A program made the position numbers and the translations under genes. Below are positions 15,898 through 20,659 of a stretch of 20,659 nt of DNA, piece after piece. A model generated the notes under the pieces. The model made no database searches and was not told the origin of the DNA. It saw nothing but the letters and a program-made list of their open reading frames with translations. Where the stretch lies: assembly GCA_024243835.1 (NCBI GenBank), contig JALPMN010000568.1, positions 1-20,659 of the forward strand, read 5' to 3'. Each line of letters opens with the position of its first letter. Positions within the stretch are counted from its first letter, which is position 1. Source of the stretch: Enteropsectra breve. Lineage: Eukaryota > Microsporidia.

Positions 15898-18123
15898 ATG
15901 AAAAATTTTTCAGGTTTGCACTTCGTATGCGGGGCGTTCGCTAAGTTAGAAATCTATGGACAGAAGCGCCTGTTCGAGGATCATTTCCAGATAGAAGTAA
16001 TAATAGGAGACAAAAAAGACAATTATGACTTGCGAGATCTGCTAAGGTTCGATTTTGTTGAATGGGCTCTAAAGGGTCAGCATTTGCAAGGCGACGAATT
16101 TGGCGCTGGGATTGAGAAGCAACTTTCAATGCACACAATATACGAGGATGCCTTGGCAACAATTGATTGCAGTACTGATGACACTGTTGTTGTATATGAA
16201 AATCTCATCGATCAGCAACTACAGGAAAGTGAAAATTATGAATTTTTCGAAAATCCATGCGACCCTGCTGAAGCCATTGAATTGCTTATTCCATTTTCCC
16301 ATGAAATCATCCACATTATGTGCCAGCTAACATCCGGATGGTGCACTGATTCTAAAATCTTTTTGAACGATGATATTGTGATCAATATTTTGAAAGCATT
16401 TGCCTATCTGCTAGTCAACATAAACAAACAGGTTGATATTTTTATGAAGAAAAACGGCGTACCGCTGCATATGCGGATAAAAACTATCGATCTTTTTTGT
16501 ATTAACTTTGTGTATCACTTAGATAAAAATGGTCTTTTGTCAAAATATAGGCTATTGCTTGCAAGGACCAATAATAGGCTCAATGAGAAAGACAATGCTA
16601 TTGCCACGGAGTTTAACAAAACGGGAAAAACTCTAATGAGCTATGTTCATCTGCTGGAAATAGAAATGGACGGGGAACATGTTAACAAGCTCTTTCTATG
16701 TGCAGGCTCCAGATACTTTGCGTATGAGCCACACAATCAGGAAAAATGTAAGGTGATAGTTTTGAAGCACGAAAATGACATTCAAGAGCAGTCTGAGAAG
16801 CTGGATCTCGTCAAAGAGTTTAATACGATAAACAAGGCAATGGAGAATAGAAGGCTAGACATACTGCTGCCATTTTTTAATGGTTTGCCTTTAGATCCTT
16901 ATTCGCGTCCCAAGGAGTTTCCCAGCATTTATTTTGTCCAAGCTTTTTATTGCTATATTGATATTTTGGCAATTCTCACAGAGCTGCGAGAAGTTTATAT
17001 CTATAACCTGCTTCCTTATCATAAAACACTGCCGGAAGCAAAAGAGAGAGGAGAGTTCTTGGATAGCCTCTTTGTAACTATGGTCGAAGCTGTTTTAAAA
17101 AAAGTAGAAAAACTTAGCTCGTTATTCATTCAGGGGTTTGATGAATTTCCCCCAGAATTAATTCCAAGGCTGCAAGAAATAAGATTGCAGAAGTTTGGCG
17201 TAATGGGCTTTTGTGGAAAGGTCGATTATTTGATGATTCACCGCCTCTTTGGTCAAGAATGTCCCCTCAGAAAAAGCATCTGCCATTTTATTGGGCATTC
17301 CCGAGCCGTGCAGCTTTTCTTTCAAATTACAAAGAAAGCAGAACTCGCGGAAGCAACTATTTATAACCGGCTTTATGGAGCGAATGATGCTTTGTCGGAT
17401 GCTGATACCCTATATGCTGAGCACATCAAAAAATACTTCGTGGACGAAAGATTACATAGTGCCGTAATAGTAAAGCATCCTCTATCCATTGGCACTGTTT
17501 ATTATTTAGAACCCGTTATCTTGACGAAGCGACTAGTAATGCAAGCAGTTAGAGATAATGTGGATCTCTGTGGCTTGTTTCTTGAAAACACTGCAAATAT
17601 TGATGTGTCGGAATTTTTACCTGCGAGTTTGATAGAACATTTAGTAATACGACTTGAAATTGGTGTGGGAGTTACTCGAAATTTCATTATTACGGCCTTA
17701 AAAAACATTCCTACATTCAATAAGATTGAGGTTATTGTAAACAGTGATATGTGGAAATTCCTCGAGACTGTAAATCTAAATACAATGAGAAACTGTAATA
17801 GAGAATTATGTCTTATACTAAACGTTGATTCGCGTATGTTGCTTTGCCGACGAAAAAACCGTTTCCGTACAGATTCTGCCTCAGATATTTACAAAGTTTT
17901 TAAGTCTCTTATTGTGGCTAATGAACAAAATATCAAACTTCACGTAAGGGTAAGACGAATGGAATCGATAAAAGTGGATACTGATTACGCAAGGAATAAA
18001 TTCATAGAATTTTGTAAAAGAGAGTATTCGTGCAGCGATGAAACTGCGTTCAGCAAACTATCGTTTGAAGAAGTACCCTATGATGTTGGCAATGAAAGCG
18101 CCCTGAGCTCAGTACATCTGTAA
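15898..18123 (+). CDS. Large LRR-like family protein, family member B (741 aa)
   Basis: The ATG at 15898 is the first in frame after a TAG near 15826 and is preceded by GCCCTC, a CCC-type start signal. The start is supported by the third copy at 20445, whose N-terminus aligns: FQIEV...YDLRDLLR here against FQVRV...FDMRDILR there. Residues 422-465 (IPRLQEIRLQKFGVMGF, then CPLRKSICHF) align with member A. LRR-like spacing recurs (VEKLSSLFIQGF; SLIEHLVIRLEIGVG). Unlike member A there is no clear signal peptide, only FSGLHFVCGAFAKL. No catalytic motif or known family is recognised. A scaffold or ligand-binding role would be a guess from the repeats. Confidence 0.88.
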   Translation: MKNFSGLHFVCGAFAKLEIYGQKRLFEDHFQIEVIIGDKKDNYDLRDLLRFDFVEWALKGQHLQGDEFGAGIEKQLSMHTIYEDALATIDCSTDDTVVVYENLIDQQLQESENYEFFENPCDPAEAIELLIPFSHEIIHIMCQLTSGWCTDSKIFLNDDIVINILKAFAYLLVNINKQVDIFMKKNGVPLHMRIKTIDLFCINFVYHLDKNGLLSKYRLLLARTNNRLNEKDNAIATEFNKTGKTLMSYVHLLEIEMDGEHVNKLFLCAGSRYFAYEPHNQEKCKVIVLKHENDIQEQSEKLDLVKEFNTINKAMENRRLDILLPFFNGLPLDPYSRPKEFPSIYFVQAFYCYIDILAILTELREVYIYNLLPYHKTLPEAKERGEFLDSLFVTMVEAVLKKVEKLSSLFIQGFDEFPPELIPRLQEIRLQKFGVMGFCGKVDYLMIHRLFGQECPLRKSICHFIGHSRAVQLFFQITKKAELAEATIYNRLYGANDALSDADTLYAEHIKKYFVDERLHSAVIVKHPLSIGTVYYLEPVILTKRLVMQAVRDNVDLCGLFLENTANIDVSEFLPASLIEHLVIRLEIGVGVTRNFIITALKNIPTFNKIEVIVNSDMWKFLETVNLNTMRNCNRELCLILNVDSRMLLCRRKNRFRTDSASDIYKVFKSLIVANEQNIKLHVRVRRMESIKVDTDYARNKFIEFCKREYSCSDETAFSKLSFEEVPYDVGNESALSSVHL
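15901..15914 (+). promoter_or_regulatory. AAAAATTTTTCAGG motif directly after the start codon of member B
   Basis: This matches AAAAAATTTTACAGG at 20426-20440, which lies just before the start of the third family member, and TAAAATTTTCAGGG inside the Merlin terminal repeat. In member B it is inside the coding region, so the annotated start or the role of the motif may need checking. Confidence 0.3.
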
Positions 18124-18129
18124 AGGATA

Positions 18130-18135
18130 AATAAA
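18130..18135 (+). terminator. AATAAA polyadenylation signal seven bases after the stop
   Basis: AATAAA at 18130-18135 follows the TAA at 18121-18123, again implying a very short 3' untranslated region. Confidence 0.5.
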
Positions 18136-18700
18136 GCAATATTTGGATGCGGTTCTTATTCTTAGAATGAAACGCAAGAGTAGAATATATTCTTAGGTAA
18201 AAACATTCTTTACGTTCTAGATTATATAAGCTCATCAGTTTTCAGCAAGAGCATTTTGTATTTTCGTGAATCTGCAATATTTAAGTTTTAAGGTTTTATA
18301 TACTAACATGCTTGCCAGTAAGGCGATGCCGTTAGAAAACTTTGGATTAACGAAAATAAGAAAGTCTATCTAAAGTTTCAAATCAGTGTATTAAATATAG
18401 TTTCGGCAAATTATTTTCACTTCATATAACCTGTTAACACAATTCTTTGAAAATGGGCCTATGATTTTAGATTATCACAAAATTTTATACTTTATTAAAA
18501 TCGCCTGTGAAAGCCTAAGCTATGCTTAAAAATACATCAAAACAAGTATAGTACATCTGGACTCTATCTCGATTATCTGATTTAGAACTTCGGTTAAAGA
18601 ATATGTAATGAATTAATAGAGCGTTCTCATAAAACCCCCTTTTTAATTCAAGTCAGCTCATATTACTAGTGACGCTTTTAAAAAAATAAAACTTTAACCC
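18136..18700. other. Intergenic region; CCC tract abuts the next start codon
   Basis: There is no gene here. The last bases, CTTTAACCC at 18692-18700, place a CCC directly against the ATG at 18701, with A/T-rich TTTTAAAAAAATAAAA just upstream. CCC immediately before ATG is a described microsporidian start signal. Confidence 0.5.
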
Positions 18701-19273
18701 ATGGAGTGGAATTTGAAAGCTTTTATCACAATTGGTGTGCTTACAAGCAGTTGCTTTGTTATTGCCTATTCTATCTATAAAGATTATTGTGCAAAGTCAA
18801 AAAAGACTGGGTGCACAGAAGACAAATTCGTGAAAAAGACAGAGTGCACAGAAGATAAATTCATGAAAAAGACAATAATCAGAAATAATGAAATCAGAGA
18901 AAAAGTAAGAAGCACTTTAATGGTGGCAAGCATGATATTTATGTGTGAAATAATATCTACAATCACGGAAGTAAAAGAGTTCATCTGTTCACATGATTTT
19001 CTACCGCAAAGCAAAATGTCCTGTGCCATGCGGCTTGTTCAAATGAACTTCTTAGGTGGCAAAGGATTGTCTGCATCTGACAGAAATATGATTGCAGAAG
19101 CGTTTAGAGAGTTAAGGCGTGATGGTTTTGAGAATTTCTCAATCGACTTGTTAGCAGATGTGCTCAGTCGGCTGGAGGCTGAGAACAAAGACAACGAAAA
19201 AAGCCCTTTTGGTAAGTTCAACACCACAATATGCACTGAGACACAGACAGCATGCAGCTATGCTCCAGGATAG
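18701..19273 (+). CDS. Membrane-anchored protein, N-terminal half; tentatively USP-like deubiquitinase fold
   Basis: The ATG at 18701 is preceded directly by CCC. Residues 5-26 (LKAFITIGVLTSSCFVIAYSIY) form a transmembrane signal anchor. Two near-identical 11-residue repeats follow (CTEDKFVKKTE, CTEDKFMKKTI), then a helical domain containing SKMSCAMRLVQMNFLGGKG and ENFSIDLLADVLSRLEAE. With the downstream frame, the order of features faintly resembles ubiquitin-specific proteases: a Cys-containing helix, a long helical part, a Cys-rich finger, then KVLKLGTFILMSV and YELVATFRMG. The usual Cys box is not convincing. This frame stops at 19273, but a GTAAGT at 19212 suggests splicing to the 19258 frame instead. 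A simple frameshift is the alternative. Function is uncertain. Confidence 0.7.
   Translation: MEWNLKAFITIGVLTSSCFVIAYSIYKDYCAKSKKTGCTEDKFVKKTECTEDKFMKKTIIRNNEIREKVRSTLMVASMIFMCEIISTITEVKEFICSHDFLPQSKMSCAMRLVQMNFLGGKGLSASDRNMIAEAFRELRRDGFENFSIDLLADVLSRLEAENKDNEKSPFGKFNTTICTETQTACSYAPG
18812..18877 (+). repeat. Two tandem copies of a 33-bp in-frame repeat
   Basis: Copies at 18812-18844 and 18845-18877 begin TGCACAGAAGA and differ at a few bases. They encode an 11-residue repeat after the membrane anchor. Confidence 0.85.
19212..19257 (+). other. Candidate 46-nt spliceosomal intron
   Basis: It begins GTAAGT, the strong microsporidian donor, and ends at CAG (19257). Of the AG dinucleotides before the stop at 19273, this is the only one that brings the upstream frame into register with the downstream frame, giving ...KSPF-A-MLQDSIDKN. 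The length is within the range reported for microsporidian introns. No clear branch-point sequence is visible, and most microsporidian introns sit near the 5' end of ribosomal protein genes, so a frameshift remains possible. Confidence 0.4.
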
Positions 19274-19739
19274 CATTGATAAGAACAGTTACATAGCACT
19301 TGACTTCGAAAATGCTACGAGCAATACGAAGTTCATCTCCCACCAAGTGAGCAAACATGACTTAGATGAGCGAAACAATCTTTCTCTTAAGATAAAAGAA
19401 ATGCACAACTACATTCCGTGTAAGCAGTGCAAAAACACTGACTGCATGCTCGGCAGCAATACGAAAGTGCTTAAACTGGGCACATTTATTCTCATGTCTG
19501 TTTCTACAGAAGATAGCAGGATCTTTGGTAAAGACATCCATGTAAAACCATGCTACACATTTAGCGAAGAGAACAGAGACTATGAGCTTGTTGCTACGTT
19601 TCGAATGGGGAACAAGTCAACCGAGCCTGAAATGGCTGATGTCGCAAAGCCCTCAATCATACAACTACAACATGAAGCAGACGCCTGCTTGATTCTTAGG
19701 GCAGTTGAGCCAAAGAACAATACTTTGGGTATATTTTAA
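19258..19739 (+). CDS. Membrane-anchored USP-like protein, C-terminal half
   Basis: This frame is open from before 19158, and its most likely use is as the continuation of the 18701 gene, by splicing or after a frameshift; an ATG at 19260 would allow separate translation. It contains a possible zinc finger (IPCKQCKNTDC), then KVLKLGTFILMSVSTED, KPCYTF and YELVATFRMGNKS, and ends with an HEADACLILRAVEPK stretch. The order resembles the finger and C-terminal part of a ubiquitin-specific protease, where YxLxAV precedes the catalytic His in a GHY motif and the last strand reads AYxLxY. No GHY-type His box is present, so even if the family is right the enzyme may be inactive. The assignment rests on pattern only. 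Confidence 0.6.
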
Positions 19740-20444
19740 TCAGATTATTAAGAGAAGCATTTTAGTAAAGTTTATGTGGTGGAACATACACTAAGCAGAA
19801 CTTTCAATTTGTCCTAGGAGGAGAAGCGTTTATAAAATATTGAAAATTCAATAAAAGATAAATTTCATTATATCTCCTTCATGAGAAATTTAAAAACGTT
19901 TATAGCCTGGTCTCTATCTATAAATTTTTATGATGCATTATTAAAACCCGATATACAGTAGCTCAAAGAGAATATGACTAAGGCCTAGGCCCATTTTATA
20001 AAATTAAATCCATGAAAACAGCTGTTTTCTGCATTATCATGTTTTGTATGGTACCTCCTTTTTATCTTTTCATATATAGAGGATATGTACTTCATTTTTC
20101 GCTCTTTTAATCTTTTAATAAAAGTTGCAGCTTATGGCAGTACTAACTCCACTTTTCAGATTATTAGTTTTGTTCCTTCATATACTTCTGGAAACTGCTC
20201 TAAGCGCTCTTAGGCAGATGCATAGTATACAATTGTAGAACAACCTAATAATCTTAGTGATTTTGAGCTATAAATAAATTTCTCTAGAATCAATTAAACA
20301 GATTCTAAAAACTATGTCTAGCTTTAGTGAAAATGCCTTTTCAGATAATTGATTGTGCAAATATTAACTTCAAAAATCAGTACTCTAATATGAAAACAAC
20401 AAAATTTTTAGTAATTTGATATAATAAAAAATTTTACAGGTCCC
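19740..20444. other. Intergenic region with one short hydrophobic ORF
   Basis: There is no clear gene. An ATG at 20012 opens 32 codons (MKTAVFCIIMFCMVPPFYLF...) that look like a signal peptide or membrane peptide, ending at 20110. It could be a tiny membrane protein or a leftover gene start. AATAAA at about 19850 may serve the upstream gene. Confidence 0.4.
20426..20444 (+). promoter_or_regulatory. AAATTT-like motif and CCC start signal before the third family member
   Basis: AAAAAATTTTACAGG (20426-20440) is followed by TCCC directly against the ATG at 20445. This combines the AAATTT-like and CCC-like signals known from microsporidian gene starts, and supports 20445 as the true start. Confidence 0.6.
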
Positions 20445-20659
20445 ATGGAAGCCTGCATGCTCCTGGTGCATGTGAGCGAAGCACTTTTGAAGTTGTTTGG
20501 AAATAGCCGGGAAAGGTTATTTGCACGCACATTTCAGGTAAGAGTAACTACTCTCGACACTGAAGAAGTTTTCGACATGAGAGATATTTTAAGGTCTAAG
20601 GAACTGAAGAAGTGTTTTGTCAATCTCGGCCTGCAAGAATTGGACTCGTCCTCGCGGTT
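20445..20659 (+). CDS. Large LRR-like family protein, member C, 5' end only
   Basis: The frame is open from the ATG at 20445 to the window edge, 71 complete codons. After a start reading MEACMLLVHVSEALLKLFG, residues 24-50 (RLFARTFQVRV...FDMRDILRS) align without gaps in the core to RLFEDHFQIEV...YDLRDLLRF of the gene at 15898. The N-terminus is mildly hydrophobic but is not a clear signal peptide. The length and the rest of the protein are outside the window. Confidence 0.8.
   Translation, partial: MEACMLLVHVSEALLKLFGNSRERLFARTFQVRVTTLDTEEVFDMRDILRSKELKKCFVNLGLQELDSSSR

Noticed and set aside
1..20659. tRNA, rRNA or CRISPR arrays
   Set aside because: I saw no B-box-like sequence, rRNA segment or regularly spaced repeat by eye. 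A covariance-model scan could still find a tRNA.

Overview
The window looks like nuclear DNA of a transposon-rich, low-gene-density microsporidian. An LTR retrotransposon makes it eukaryotic. Large intronless genes without recognisable homologues, CCC or GGG tracts at or just before start codons, AAATTT-like motifs near starts, and AATAAA signals at stop codons all fit Microsporidia. No housekeeping gene is present, so the species cannot be named from the sequence.

Layout: Positions 1-3571 hold most of a structurally intact Ty3/gypsy element on the minus strand. It has one open Gag-Pol frame with protease, reverse transcriptase, RNase H and integrase motifs all present, and it runs off the left edge. 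It sits beside, and probably inside, a decayed retroelement of another family (about 3572-4470). A decayed gene of about 420 codons follows (4555-5817, minus) and carries several in-frame stops but no frame change. Positions 5818-8044 show no convincing gene.

The right half holds the host genes. A plus-strand gene of about 754 codons (8045-10309) and one of 741 codons (15898-18123) are divergent paralogues with leucine-rich-repeat-like blocks. A third member begins at 20445 and runs off the right edge. Between them lies a minus-strand gene of about 1000 codons (11945-14922) with a predicted signal peptide and a RING-like zinc cluster. A 1,027-bp Merlin-type DNA transposon (10982-12008) with 53/54-bp terminal repeats and an exact 8-bp target duplication has landed a few codons before its original stop. 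The gene now ends in transposon-encoded residues, and it also carries an apparent 1-nt frame break at an A5 tract. Positions 18701-19739 encode a membrane-anchored protein, tentatively related to ubiquitin-specific proteases, whose two frames can be joined by a candidate 46-nt intron.

Taken together, the locus looks like a fast-evolving region of repeated, possibly secreted or membrane-anchored lineage-specific proteins, with two possibly ubiquitin-related genes, reshaped by recent and ancient transposition. The most notable points are the Merlin insertion, the secreted RING-like protein, the paralogue family, and the heat-shock-element-like palindrome in the retrotransposon leader.
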